Shown piece by piece: positions 1 through 8,719 of a stretch of DNA of 11,955 bases. The stretch's first letter is position 1. Each line of letters begins with the position of its first letter. The notes under the pieces are model-generated. The model did not search any database and was not told where the DNA came from. It worked only from the letters and a program-made list of their open reading frames with translations. The position numbers and the translations under genes were made by a program. The stretch comes from Acidobacteriota bacterium (GTDB lineage Bacteria; Acidobacteriota; Blastocatellia; Pyrinomonadales; Pyrinomonadaceae): positions 1-11,955 of the forward strand of contig QHXE01000141.1 in assembly GCA_003222835.1 (NCBI GenBank), written 5' to 3'.

Positions 1-46
1 GGCAATTTTCACGACTTGAAGTTGCTACCCGCCATTGGTCTTTTAT

Positions 47-53
47 GGAGGAA
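47..53 (+). promoter_or_regulatory. Ribosome binding site of the large exported protein
   Basis: A GGAGGAA stretch lies four to five bases before the ATG at 56. It decides the start: the frame is also open from a TTG at 35, but that codon lies upstream of this site and would add seven residues before the signal peptide. No promoter can be judged, because only 55 bases precede the gene in the window. Confidence 0.75.
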
Positions 54-55
54 CT

Positions 56-3000
56 ATGTTCGAGTTAGACGGGGTGCGCAAATCCCTACTAGTTGGGATA
101 TTTGTGCTGACGGGGCTGGTGTGTGTGCAATCTGCCCAGGCTCAAGGCCCAACTCCGGGGCAGAGCGTCAACATGGTTTCAGGAATCACGTGGCCTGACG
201 GCGATCCTTTCTTGCAGCGGCAGAATGAGCCCTCGATTGCCGTGTCCACTCGCAACGCTTGTCACCTTCTGGCTGGGGCAAACGACTATCGGACCGTGGA
301 TCTTAATTTCTTCGCGACGGGAGAGACCGGAGACGCCTGGCTGGGACTCTTTAAGTCGTTTGATTGCGGCGCGAGCTGGCAGAGCACGCTACTACCCGGA
401 TATCCCCTGGACAAGACGCCGGAAGGAATAGGTTCGCCACTGAAGAAGTGGAATGCTGCGTCTGATCCGGTCGTCCGCTCCGGCCCCAGCGGCTTCTTCG
501 GGTATAGCGGTATAGCTTTTACTCGCGGTACCAATCAAGGGCAAGTCTTTTTCAGCCGATTCTTGGATCTCAACAACAAAGAAAACGGAAGCGCGGCTAC
601 AGGGGCGGTTAACACTAACGCAGATCCCATCCGTTACCTTGGCACCAGCGTGATCGCGACGGGAAGCGCACGCCGATTCCTGGACAAGCCCTGGATGGCC
701 ATCGATATCGTGCGTGGCGGCGGGGGGTGCACCCTGCAGGTCCCGCAGCCGCCACCGAACGGAGTGGTGACGCAGTCCGTCGCCGTGGGAAATATCTACG
801 TTGCTTTCACCGCGTTTAACTATAGCCAGGTGGGCGTTCTCCTTTCCAGTCAGATTCTTTTCAGCCGCTCGAGCGATTGCGGAACTACGTGGAGCACGCC
901 TATCATCCTGACTGCAAACGATGATGACAACGACAGCCTCAACCAGGGGCCGACCATCGCGATCGATCCCAGGACCGGATTTGTTTACGTTGCGTGGCGG
1001 AGGTTTGCTACAGCGAACCACCGTGATGCCATCGTGGCTGTAGCGTCGATCAGCGGAGGCCATTGGTTTACGCCAGCGGTGCCTGTCATCACTCTGCCCC
1101 GGTTCGATCCGAACCATCCCCTTACAGGTTCCAATGGTCCATTCTCATTCTTCGACCAAGGCACGTCCGGCACCTCCATGCGCACCAATGCGTATCCGAG
1201 CTTGGCCGTTGCTGATAGCGGCAGTCAGGGGATTCCCGGGCAAATTTATCTTGCTTGGTCGCAGCGTGGTGTAGGGCCGAACGGGGAAGCTAGAATCATG
1301 ATGGTGGCCTCACCCACCACTTTGACTTGGCCAAAGCCTTTCCCCATCGATAACGGACCGCTGTCCGATGATATCGGGAACTCGTTTGCCCGCGGCCATC
1401 AATTCATGCCGCAACTAGCCTTTTCCGGCGGCAAGTTAGTAGCGGTCTATTACGATCAGCGTATTGACCACACGCGCGGTTTCTACACGCCAAATGTTCC
1501 TTTTCAGCCGGATCCTAGCGACGGGAGGCTTTACAAGGAAGATCGCGTCCCTGAAGGCGAGTTGCCTGCAAATCCAGGAGCGGTCTTTACATCGTTCTTC
1601 GATGACTGGGGACTGACGCAACGACGCCACACAATCGAAATGATGTTGAGCCAGGCCGTGCCGGGTCCCGTTCCAGCCTTCAGGCCAGCAATTCGAGTGT
1701 CGCAATACATATTTGGCCTTCGTGGGGATGTCTCGAATCCATCCCAGCTCCAGCAGCTCCAGGAAAACCCGCCGAACCTGCCGCTTTTCGCTAATGGATC
1801 TGTGCCATTCTTTGGAGACTACATTGACGTCGCTCCCCTGATGATGGTGCCGACGCCATCAGGAGGATGGATTTTCAACACTGACGCAAACCCCAACCAA
1901 GCGCCGGTGTTTTATGTCGCCTGGACTTCAAATCAGGACGTGCGCCCACCTGTCGATGGCAATTGGAAGCACTACACCCCAGTGGGTGCCGGAGGGCCGA
2001 GCGTCTTCGACCCAACGCAACCTAGACCCAATTGCGTCTCCGGCCAAGAGGGAATGCGCAATCAAAATATTTACGCTAGTCGTGTAACACAGGGATTGCT
2101 GGTCTCTTCGCCGCAGACTCTGAAACCTCTCAGCCCAACCTTGCAACGCACATTTGTTGTGCTGGTCCAGAACTTGACACCCGCCAACAGGACCTTCCAT
2201 ATGACGATCGCGAACCAGCCACCGGGCGGGTTCGCTTCCTTCACCGCCGGAATCAATAACCCTGGTGCTCCTGTGACGCCACCATTGCCGGTTACCGCGG
2301 CTCTGGATGTCGACATTCCGCCTTATTCCGGTATTACGCGGCCCGTTTTCGCAGTGTCCAGCAGCCGCCTCGCGAACATCACCGTAAATGTTGTCGAGAC
2401 AACGCCAGCACCCGTCAATAGCGGCTTGGCGAGTTTTGTTGCATTCAATTCCGATCCATCGAGTCCGCTGACATTACTCAATCCTGACGGGTCAACCAGC
2501 GGAGATGTCGGGATTGTAGAAATCTACTCGCCGAGTACCACGGACCCGACAATTTTTAATCCGAACGCGCCCAATCCGAACGCACCCAATCCCAACGGAC
2601 CGAACACAGGTCTGAGCAACCCGAACGCACCAAATCCCAATGCACCCAACCCCAATGCCCCAAATCCGAATGCACCGAATCCAAACGCGCCCAATCCCAA
2701 CGCACCAAACCCCGACCTTCCAAATCCGAACGCGCCGAATCCTAACGCTCCGAATTCCGTTGTTCCAAACCCGAACGCACCCAATCCCAATGCGCCCAAT
2801 CCTAATGCGCCGAACACAAACATAACCAACGCTTCGATTTTTGATGCGGCTTATACCGTAACGAATTTAGGCAATACCACCGGTTCTTATCACGTCAAGC
2901 TGGTGGGTAATAATCCCGGGAATATTCCGCTGCAATTGACGGTGAACAAGACGTATCAAACTCCGACATCGTCGTCCTATGAGAACCCAACTGGTCCGGC

Positions 3001-4951
3001 GAGCTGTCAGCTTACGACGGAAAACCACAACAATGTTCAGACGCTAATCAATAACCCGCCGATCGTTTCTCCCGTGAATTTGAACGATCCCGGCATACAA
3101 GATCCCAGCTCTGGTAATACAACGTTCTCGCTGTTTCCCGGTGAAACGGCGGTAGTGGTATTGCGCGGCTATTTTGCATCCTATACGGATCCCACCAAGG
3201 CTTTTGCCGACTTCAAATCTCTGATCACTCAGATCGCGCCGGTGGTCGTCCCGCAGGCCGCAAATACCAATACGAACACGATCGTGGTTTCCGCTCCGAT
3301 GTTCATCACGACGAGCGCCTTGCCCGACGCCGTCGTCGGAACCCCATACTCAACGACGCTTAACGCGATTGGCGGGACGCCACCGTACACGTGGAGTACG
3401 CCTAGTGGAGGTCTTTCTCCGGCGGCCTTGAACCCCAGCACCGGTGTAATCAGCTTCACGCCAGCGACAACAGGGCTTGTCAACTTTGTCGCGCAGGTGA
3501 AAGACTCCAGCAACCCGCAGCGGACCGCAACCCGTTCGCTGACGATTAATTTGGTGCAACCTCTTGCCGTAACCACAGCGAGCCCGCTGGCGAACGCTGC
3601 CCAAAGCGCAAGCTATGGGCCAATAGCCCTTTCCGCGGCGGGCGGCACTCCGCCGTATGCCTGGACCCCGGTTGCGGTCAATGGGGTGTCCCTGAACAGC
3701 AGAGGTATACTCAGTGGCACACCAGCCGCTGCCGGAACATTCAACTTTACTGCTACAGTTTCCGACGGCGGCTCCCCTAGCCAAACCGCGTCTCAGTTGA
3801 TGACGCTGAACGTGCTCAATCCTTTCGCATTAACGTTTATCACACAGCCCACCAACACTGTTGGCGGAACGGCCATAAGTCCGGCAGTTACCGTTCGCGC
3901 GCTCGACAATTCAGGAGCCGTCGTGCCTGGAATTAACGTCACCCTAACGATTCAAAATAACCCCTCGAACGGAACGCTCTTTGGGACCACTACAACGATG
4001 ACCAACGAGGTGGGAGTCGCCACATTCTCCGGCTTGCGCATCGACAGAGGAGCGAGCGCTGCTGGCTGTCCCGGCAGTGGATACACTTTACTAGCAACAG
4101 CCCCGGGCGGTGCGAACGCGACATCCAATTGCTTCGGCATCACTGGTTTCGCGCCCACTGGAAGTGCGCCAGCCAACAGTCTGGCGGCGGCCCGCATCTC
4201 GCCTACTGCCACCCTCTTGAACAATGGCAAAGTTCTAGTTACGGGCGGAACCATTGGTGGTGTCATTAGCGACGCGACCACTCTTTCTACCGCTGAAGTT
4301 TATGATCCAGCCGCCAAGACGTTCGCCTCAACAGGCAACATGAATGCGCACCGGTATGGACATACTGCCACGCTGCTTCCCAACGGCAAGGTACTGATTG
4401 TAGGTGGAGCATCGACGCAGGCTGCCGAAATCTACGATCCCGCAACCGGAATCTTCACCTCCACGGGAAGCACCAACTTCCCGCGCAGTTTCCATACCGC
4501 GACTCTGCTTAACGATGGGACTGTGCTCATCGCGGGAGGCTCGAACACGATGGCTGCGGAAATTTACAATCCAGCGACTGGCGTGTTCGCGGTAACCGGG
4601 AACATGACAACGTTGCGGACGTTTCACACCGCGACGCCGCTCAATAATTGCTGCACGCTCACGGGCGACGGTCTTGTCCTAATATCGGGAGGGAGTGGAA
4701 GCAGTGGCACGCTGAACACTAGCGAGTATTACGATCCAGAGACGAAGACCTTTACCTTCAGTTCTACGCTGCTCGCGAGTGCGCGCGAAATCCACACCGC
4801 CACGTTGATCAACGCAAATGTGTACCAATGCGCTTGTGAGTCCGTGGCTGTTCGAAGGCTTCAATACATTTGGGGTTACACAGCAGGTTGGTGGTCCGCC
4901 AACCGCCGCAACATTCACTCTCAATTCCACTGCGTGGATCAGCGAGATTGA
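56..4951 (+). CDS. Giant exported multidomain protein: Asp-box propeller, NPNAP repeats, Ig-like domains, kelch repeats (front part, frameshifted)
   Basis: Predicted secreted or surface protein, 1631 residues in this frame; about 1822 if the frameshift is repaired. Residues 1-30 form a signal peptide (hydrophobic core, then SAQAQ). Residues 60-670 are sialidase/BNR-like, with Asp-boxes SFDCGASW (101-108) and SSDCGTTW (272-279) and repeated strands such as PTIAIDPRTGFVYVAW. Residues about 674-812 look like a beta-sandwich. The NPNAP array spans residues 835-919, followed by another beta-sandwich to about 1080. Two He_PIG-like Ig domains (about 1082-1167 and 1169-1255, both with GGTPPY) and an invasin/Big-1-like domain (about 1257-1360) follow. 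Kelch repeats (HTATLL-DG-VL-AGG...AEIYDP) run from about 1365 and break off at HTATLINA. After that the frame gives unrelated sequence to the stop at 4949-4951, while kelch sequence resumes in the next frame. Role unknown: the architecture suggests carbohydrate or surface binding. No catalytic sialidase residues were identified. The domain parse is by eye; the overall call of an exported repeat protein is firm. Confidence 0.85.
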   Translation: MFELDGVRKSLLVGIFVLTGLVCVQSAQAQGPTPGQSVNMVSGITWPDGDPFLQRQNEPSIAVSTRNACHLLAGANDYRTVDLNFFATGETGDAWLGLFKSFDCGASWQSTLLPGYPLDKTPEGIGSPLKKWNAASDPVVRSGPSGFFGYSGIAFTRGTNQGQVFFSRFLDLNNKENGSAATGAVNTNADPIRYLGTSVIATGSARRFLDKPWMAIDIVRGGGGCTLQVPQPPPNGVVTQSVAVGNIYVAFTAFNYSQVGVLLSSQILFSRSSDCGTTWSTPIILTANDDDNDSLNQGPTIAIDPRTGFVYVAWRRFATANHRDAIVAVASISGGHWFTPAVPVITLPRFDPNHPLTGSNGPFSFFDQGTSGTSMRTNAYPSLAVADSGSQGIPGQIYLAWSQRGVGPNGEARIMMVASPTTLTWPKPFPIDNGPLSDDIGNSFARGHQFMPQLAFSGGKLVAVYYDQRIDHTRGFYTPNVPFQPDPSDGRLYKEDRVPEGELPANPGAVFTSFFDDWGLTQRRHTIEMMLSQAVPGPVPAFRPAIRVSQYIFGLRGDVSNPSQLQQLQENPPNLPLFANGSVPFFGDYIDVAPLMMVPTPSGGWIFNTDANPNQAPVFYVAWTSNQDVRPPVDGNWKHYTPVGAGGPSVFDPTQPRPNCVSGQEGMRNQNIYASRVTQGLLVSSPQTLKPLSPTLQRTFVVLVQNLTPANRTFHMTIANQPPGGFASFTAGINNPGAPVTPPLPVTAALDVDIPPYSGITRPVFAVSSSRLANITVNVVETTPAPVNSGLASFVAFNSDPSSPLTLLNPDGSTSGDVGIVEIYSPSTTDPTIFNPNAPNPNAPNPNGPNTGLSNPNAPNPNAPNPNAPNPNAPNPNAPNPNAPNPDLPNPNAPNPNAPNSVVPNPNAPNPNAPNPNAPNTNITNASIFDAAYTVTNLGNTTGSYHVKLVGNNPGNIPLQLTVNKTYQTPTSSSYENPTGPASCQLTTENHNNVQTLINNPPIVSPVNLNDPGIQDPSSGNTTFSLFPGETAVVVLRGYFASYTDPTKAFADFKSLITQIAPVVVPQAANTNTNTIVVSAPMFITTSALPDAVVGTPYSTTLNAIGGTPPYTWSTPSGGLSPAALNPSTGVISFTPATTGLVNFVAQVKDSSNPQRTATRSLTINLVQPLAVTTASPLANAAQSASYGPIALSAAGGTPPYAWTPVAVNGVSLNSRGILSGTPAAAGTFNFTATVSDGGSPSQTASQLMTLNVLNPFALTFITQPTNTVGGTAISPAVTVRALDNSGAVVPGINVTLTIQNNPSNGTLFGTTTTMTNEVGVATFSGLRIDRGASAAGCPGSGYTLLATAPGGANATSNCFGITGFAPTGSAPANSLAAARISPTATLLNNGKVLVTGGTIGGVISDATTLSTAEVYDPAAKTFASTGNMNAHRYGHTATLLPNGKVLIVGGASTQAAEIYDPATGIFTSTGSTNFPRSFHTATLLNDGTVLIAGGSNTMAAEIYNPATGVFAVTGNMTTLRTFHTATPLNNCCTLTGDGLVLISGGSGSSGTLNTSEYYDPETKTFTFSSTLLASAREIHTATLINANVYQCACESVAVRRLQYIWGYTAGWWSANRRNIHSQFHCVDQRD
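2543..2842 (+). repeat. NPNAP pentapeptide (15-bp) tandem array inside the exported protein
   Basis: Seventeen uninterrupted 15-bp units occupy 2558-2812. Thirteen encode exactly NPNAP. The other four encode NPNGP (unit 3), NTGLS (unit 4), NPDLP (unit 11) and NSVVP (unit 14). The five-residue register can be continued outward to DPTIF before (2543-2557) and to NTNIT and NASIF after (2813-2842). All thirteen NPNAP units have different DNA sequences, differing only at synonymous third positions. The array lies between two beta-sandwich-like stretches, so it is probably an extended spacer or a turn-rich ligand region. The NPNA motif is known from the Plasmodium circumsporozoite repeat, where it forms a type-I beta-turn; any likeness here is presumably convergent. 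Confidence 0.95.
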
Positions 4952-5525
4952 GACCTATCACTTCAACAACGGGAACGGCGATGTCCCTGGTACCATCACG
5001 CTCCAAGCCTCTGGCGGAGGCATATTCGGTCCTTTCCCAGCGCAAGGATTTTCATCTGCCAGCACTCTGAGCAATCCTGGCACGGCATTTGTAGCAAGCG
5101 TCAATTTGCCGATCGGACCGGGGACGTTCACAGTGCAGGACTCTGTTCCGGATACGTGGTCCTTCAACAATGCCTCGAATAACAGGGGTTTCATCAGGGT
5201 GACCGGGACTTTCACACCGCCGCAGTTCAGCGGGCTTATTCCAACGCTAAACGTTGCGCGCGCCTACCACACAACAACTCTGCTGCCCAGCGGCTCCGTG
5301 CTTGTCGCTGGAGGACAAGGTGGCGCTGCGACCCCAAATCTTGCAAGCGCCGAGATTTTCAACCCTGGAACTGATTCTAATCCGAGCTTCAGTTCGACGG
5401 GTAGTTTAGTGACGGCGCGGCGCAGCCACGCGACGGTGCTGTTGCCGGATGGCACTGTTTTTGTCGTAGGAGGAAACGGAAACAGTGGACCGCTGTCAAG
5501 TGCAGAGATTTACTATCCGTTCTGA
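4818..5525 (+). CDS. C-terminal part of the giant exported protein, in a shifted frame: jelly-roll-like insert plus two kelch repeats
   Basis: This frame is open from 4809 (a TGA sits at 4806-4808); the first ATG is at 4818. It has no ribosome binding site and no signal peptide, so it is read as the continuation of the gene starting at 56, not a separate gene. From about 4842 it encodes a domain with the pattern PPTAATFTL...ISEIETYHFNNG...PGTITLQ...GPFPAQG...GPGTFTVQDS-PDTWS-N...GF-RV. I recognise this as a jelly-roll-like module common in bacterial secreted proteins (TYHWNNG / DSDPATWS type). After residue about 135 two kelch repeats resume (HTTTLLPSGSVLVAGG...AEIFNP and HATVLLPDGTVFVVGG...AEIYYP), and the protein ends one residue later. 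Skipping one base at 4812-4845 joins both parts into 1822 residues. It could be a real mutation, a sequencing error, or less likely recoding. Confidence 0.8.
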   Translation: MCTNALVSPWLFEGFNTFGVTQQVGGPPTAATFTLNSTAWISEIETYHFNNGNGDVPGTITLQASGGGIFGPFPAQGFSSASTLSNPGTAFVASVNLPIGPGTFTVQDSVPDTWSFNNASNNRGFIRVTGTFTPPQFSGLIPTLNVARAYHTTTLLPSGSVLVAGGQGGAATPNLASAEIFNPGTDSNPSFSSTGSLVTARRSHATVLLPDGTVFVVGGNGNSGPLSSAEIYYPF

Positions 5526-5539
5526 CCATTTGCCTGGAG

Positions 5540-8398
5540 TCAATTTGCGGACCGGCGGCGCGCGTCTGTGACCAGGGGATCGCGATCGGCATTTTGCCTC
5601 AGCGCCAAGAAAGTCTTGTACGATTCGTTCGCTGCGGGGCTCTTTAGGCCTTCCTGCGCGCGGCCGATGTAATAGTAGAGCGGTGGAAACAGGCGATAGG
5701 TCGGCTGTTCGTCAAGGAACGCTGCAGTAGACTCGCCCCGGCGCTTCAGGCAAGCCTCCAGTTCCGAGTCTGCTTCCGCAAACGCACCTGCATCAAGGTA
5801 TGCCCGGCCCAAATCAAACCGGCCGAGCCAGGTATCTGCAATTTTCTGTGATTCGATGAAGAGCGCCACGGCTTCGCTTGCCTTGTGGTGTTTCAACTCC
5901 AGCTCTCCCTGAATGAGTTTGGCATAGGCCCGCGCGTCAGGCTCGAGGCGGACGGAGAGCTGCTTCGAAATGTCCAGAGCCTTGGCGTCTTCTCCCAGAC
6001 TCTCAGCAATACGCGATGACCAAAACAGGACACTCGTATCCTTGCTGTCGGCGAGCGCGTGTTGGAGGACCGTCCGCGCTGGGCCTGGACGGTCGAGAAG
6101 AAGGTAAGCCTGTGCCAGCGTCGTCCACTTCACGGCTGCGGCATCGGGATTTTTGTTCTGCTCGTCGTCGGCGACGGCATTTTCGAGAATCGCAATGGCG
6201 TCAGCCGCTCGACCCTGGTAAAGATCCATGTCCGCCAGACCGGTGGCCGCGGCAGAGGCGCCGTCAGGGCCAATTTTTTCGAGTTTGCGCCAGGTTTCCC
6301 GTGCCTGCTCGAGATCGTCTTTGCCCATCCTTGATAGAGCAAGCCCAACGTAAGCCAAAACAAAATTCGGATTCATTTCAATTACGGCCTGCTGTTCGCG
6401 GATTCCGGACTCGAAATCGCCTGCGTACATTGCGTACAACCCGAGATTGTTGCGCTGTGGCGTGTTCTTCGGCCACAGGTCTACCACGCGACGGGCCACT
6501 TCAAGCGCGCCGTGCATGTCTCGTTTATAAAAATGGGCAAGCGCCAGACCGGCCATGCCAAGATTGTCGGCAGGGTAGAGTTTGACGAGCTGCGTGAGTT
6601 CCTCAATTGCCTTATCTGGATTGTGCGAAACCACTAGATAGTACACACCGCGCGACCGGTATTTCTCGCGGTCGGTCATGCGATCAATCTTGGAAAGCGC
6701 CAGTTGATAATACTTCTCCGCCTCCTGGCGGCGGCCGCTGTTGAAATAAGAAACGCCTATGCCCGCGTAAGCGCGCCCCATGTTGGGATCCAAGTCGACG
6801 GCCTTGGTGTAATGTTCAATCGCGTCCTTCCACTTTCCCGCAACCTGCATATCCTGGCCGAGAGCATATTCATGAGCGGCCTCCAACGAACCGGCAGTAA
6901 ACGTTTCTGCCTGCGCCAGTTGGACCCACTCAGGTGTGGCGTCGCCCAAGGAGGCCCGAACGCGAGCGGCTAATTCGTCCAGAGCACGCAAAACAGTTTC
7001 TTTGTCCCGCGCTTCCGCCTTGTTGCTGGCAATGGCCTTTCCGGTCATCGCGTCCACGGTCTTGCACAAAATCGTGTAACGATCGCCGCGATGCGTGATG
7101 GAGCCGGCGACAATGACTCCGACTCCTTCCCGTACCCCTACCAACCTGGCCAGCCCTTCATCCAAGTGTGTCGCGCCGGGTCGCAGTTGCGCAGCGACTT
7201 TGCGGGCCTGCCCGCGGTTGTACAGGCTCACGAACGACGCGCCTTCCAGTGCCACTCCGAACATCGGTTCGAGCGTGCCATCGAATATCGGTTCAGCGGT
7301 GTCGTTGGTGAAGTCCGCGATGAGTACGGAGACTGGCCCATGATTCACCGGAGAGCGAACCATAAACCGTTGGCCCAGAAACAATCCTCCTCCTGCGAAA
7401 ACTGCAACAGCTGCCAACGCGACGATCCTTTTCAAGTAGGCAGGTTTCATCCGCGGCTTTGGCGGGGAAATGAATCTGGCAGCAGTACGCGAGCCGGACG
7501 CCGCGTGGCTTGCGGAGATTACGCCAGAGGCGGCCTCGCGTTTCAGACGATTCAGATCGGTGCGAATTTCAGCTGCGCTTTGATAACGCATCTGAGGTTC
7601 TTTGTCGATGGCCTTGTTAATGATGTCTTCCATCTGCGGGGGCACCTGAGAATTCATCACCGTTGGCGGGATGGGTGCCCGATTCAAAATCGCCTCCATG
7701 ATGATGCCGGCTGTTTTTCCAGGAAATGCCAGTTGTCCTGTGGCCATCTCATAAAGCGTCAGGCCGAACGAAAAGATATCCGTGCGATTGTCCAGTTCTT
7801 CACCCATTACCTGTTCGGGAGACATGTACGCGACTGTCCCAATCGTCGTCCCCGGACTGGTAAGCAACTCCTGCCCAGTTAGGGTGAGCATCGCGGAAGC
7901 GCCTACTCCTTCGGCTACCATCGTCGTCGGAGCAAGCTTGGCTAACCCGAAGTCTAGAATCTTGGCTTGGCCACGTTTGGTTATGAAGACATTCGCGGGC
8001 TTGATATCCCGGTGAACGATGCCTTCGCAGTGAGCCGCATCGAGCCCGTCTGCGATTTGAATTCCCAAGTCCAGCAATCGCTCCATCTGCAAGGGCTTGC
8101 CCTCAATTAAGTGCTTGAGCGTCTGTCCATCCATGAACTCCATGACGATGAAGTGCTCGCCGTTTTCTTCGCCGATATCATGAATAGTGCAGATGTTGGG
8201 ATGATTCAGAGCCGATGCCGCTTCGGCCTCACGTTTAAATCGCTCCACTGCGGCGGGACTTCTCTCGGCCTCAGGAGGCAAAAATTTCAGCGCGACGATG
8301 CGCTTCAAACGGGTATCTTCCGCTTTGTACACGACTCCCATGCCGCCGCCGCCCAGCTTTTCGACGATGCGGTAATGCGAGATGATATGACCGATCAT
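5540..8398 (-). CDS. Transmembrane serine/threonine protein kinase with C-terminal TPR region
   Basis: Hanks-type kinase of 952 residues. The kinase domain covers about 9-285: glycine loop GGGGMG (16-21), ATP lysine K38 in IVALKF, helix-C glutamate E57, HRDIKPAN with catalytic D131, DFG at 149-151, and [10 protein letters not shown] closing a rather long activation segment (187-196). All key residues are present, so it should be active. A basic stretch ([11 protein letters not shown]) precedes one membrane span at about 325-343, which suggests the kinase is cytoplasmic and the rest periplasmic. Residues 355-485 resemble the TolB-N-like domain often found between span and TPRs in such kinases ([23 protein letters not shown]). 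From about 505 to 940 follow multiple TPR motifs (for example [19 protein letters not shown]). The ATG at 8398 gives the usual family N-terminus; the ribosome binding site is weak. Substrates and signal are unknown. It stands alone on this strand, with its own promoter. Confidence 0.93.
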   Translation of the reverse strand: MIGHIISHYRIVEKLGGGGMGVVYKAEDTRLKRIVALKFLPPEAERSPAAVERFKREAEAASALNHPNICTIHDIGEENGEHFIVMEFMDGQTLKHLIEGKPLQMERLLDLGIQIADGLDAAHCEGIVHRDIKPANVFITKRGQAKILDFGLAKLAPTTMVAEGVGASAMLTLTGQELLTSPGTTIGTVAYMSPEQVMGEELDNRTDIFSFGLTLYEMATGQLAFPGKTAGIIMEAILNRAPIPPTVMNSQVPPQMEDIINKAIDKEPQMRYQSAAEIRTDLNRLKREAASGVISASHAASGSRTAARFISPPKPRMKPAYLKRIVALAAVAVFAGGGLFLGQRFMVRSPVNHGPVSVLIADFTNDTAEPIFDGTLEPMFGVALEGASFVSLYNRGQARKVAAQLRPGATHLDEGLARLVGVREGVGVIVAGSITHRGDRYTILCKTVDAMTGKAIASNKAEARDKETVLRALDELAARVRASLGDATPEWVQLAQAETFTAGSLEAAHEYALGQDMQVAGKWKDAIEHYTKAVDLDPNMGRAYAGIGVSYFNSGRRQEAEKYYQLALSKIDRMTDREKYRSRGVYYLVVSHNPDKAIEELTQLVKLYPADNLGMAGLALAHFYKRDMHGALEVARRVVDLWPKNTPQRNNLGLYAMYAGDFESGIREQQAVIEMNPNFVLAYVGLALSRMGKDDLEQARETWRKLEKIGPDGASAAATGLADMDLYQGRAADAIAILENAVADDEQNKNPDAAAVKWTTLAQAYLLLDRPGPARTVLQHALADSKDTSVLFWSSRIAESLGEDAKALDISKQLSVRLEPDARAYAKLIQGELELKHHKASEAVALFIESQKIADTWLGRFDLGRAYLDAGAFAEADSELEACLKRRGESTAAFLDEQPTYRLFPPLYYYIGRAQEGLKSPAANESYKTFLALRQNADRDPLVTDARRRSAN

Positions 8399-8421
8399 TT
8401 AGCCAGCAATTCTTACCGCGA

Positions 8422-8450
8422 ATGTTAGGACGCGCATGAAGGCAAGTCAA
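8422..8450 (-). promoter_or_regulatory. Sigma70-like promoter of the kinase gene
   Basis: On the minus strand TTGACT (8450-8445, five of six matches to TTGACA) is followed by exactly 17 bases and then TAACAT (8427-8422, four of six matches to TATAAT). Transcription would start near 8415, leaving a leader of about 17 bases before the kinase ATG at 8398. Position, spacing and strand all fit, but it is a motif match only. Confidence 0.5.
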
Positions 8451-8583
8451 CGCCTCGTAAAACGATTTGCCGGTGCCGTCGAACGGAGTACATCCCACAG
8501 TTCGGCGCAAGATTGCAACGACGAAGGGAATGGGCACCGGCCACTCTAATCTGAGGCGCATGCGGTTGCATCCTCGTTGCACC

Positions 8584-8602
8584 AAAATTGGGCAGCGGCC
8601 AA
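8584..8602 (-). terminator. Weak candidate terminator behind tRNA-Asp
   Basis: On the minus strand TTGGC-CGCT-GCC(C)AA can fold into a five-pair stem with one bulged C (8602-8588), followed directly by TTTT (8587-8584). It begins 23 bases after the encoded CCA of the tRNA, the right place for a tRNA terminator. The stem is short and the U-run only four, so confidence is low. The rest of the 8399-8624 gap holds the kinase promoter and no gene I can support. Confidence 0.3.
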
Positions 8603-8624
8603 GCTGTAAATGTCTTGGAAAATA

Positions 8625-8701
8625 TGGCGGGGACGACGGGACTCGAACCCGCGGCCTCTGCCGTGACAGGGCAGCGTTCTAACCAACTGAACTACGTCCC
8701 C
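8625..8701 (-). tRNA. tRNA-Asp (anticodon GTC)
   Basis: The reverse complement folds into a complete cloverleaf: acceptor stem GGGGACG/CGTCCCC (seven pairs), D-stem GTTC/GAAC with a GG-containing loop, anticodon stem CTGCC/GGCAG with loop CTGTCAC (anticodon GTC at 8667-8665), five-base variable loop, and T-arm GCGGG-TTCGAGT-CCCGT. The discriminator is G (8628), as expected for tRNA-Asp, and CCA is encoded at 8627-8625. It decodes GAC and GAU. The small ORF at 8720-8851 ends 18 bases upstream on the same strand, so the two may share a transcript. Confidence 0.97.
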
Positions 8702-8719
8702 AGCCGTGGAATCAACGAC

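Noticed and set aside
35..55. TTG start at 35 for the large exported protein
   Set aside because: It lies upstream of the GGAGGAA site that serves the ATG at 56, and the extra residues only lengthen the signal peptide front.
392..1117. 241-codon antisense ORF inside the exported protein gene
   Set aside because: Arg-, Ser- and Asp-rich translation with no domain pattern; explained as the opposite-strand shadow of a GC-rich coding region.
2558..2812. CRISPR-like repeat array
   Set aside because: Units are contiguous 15-mers without spacers and lie in frame inside a coding region.
2524..2829. Antisense ORF with an (FGALG)-like glycine repeat
   Set aside because: It is the reverse complement of the NPNAP array. 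Third-position variation follows the plus-strand codons, so selection acts on the other strand.
7091..7882. 263-codon plus-strand ORF over the kinase gene
   Set aside because: It lies fully antisense to conserved kinase sequence, and its translation shows no family pattern.
8469..8541. Inverted repeat GCCGGTGCC/GGCACCGGC with an inner CGAAC/GTTCG hairpin, tested as terminator or operator
   Set aside because: The outer arms are 55 bases apart and the inner stem is short with a 15-base loop. No U-run follows on either strand.
8467..8682. 71-codon plus-strand ORF ending in GDDGTRTRGLCRDRAAF
   Set aside because: That ending is the familiar false translation of the strand opposite a tRNA gene; here it runs over tRNA-Asp.
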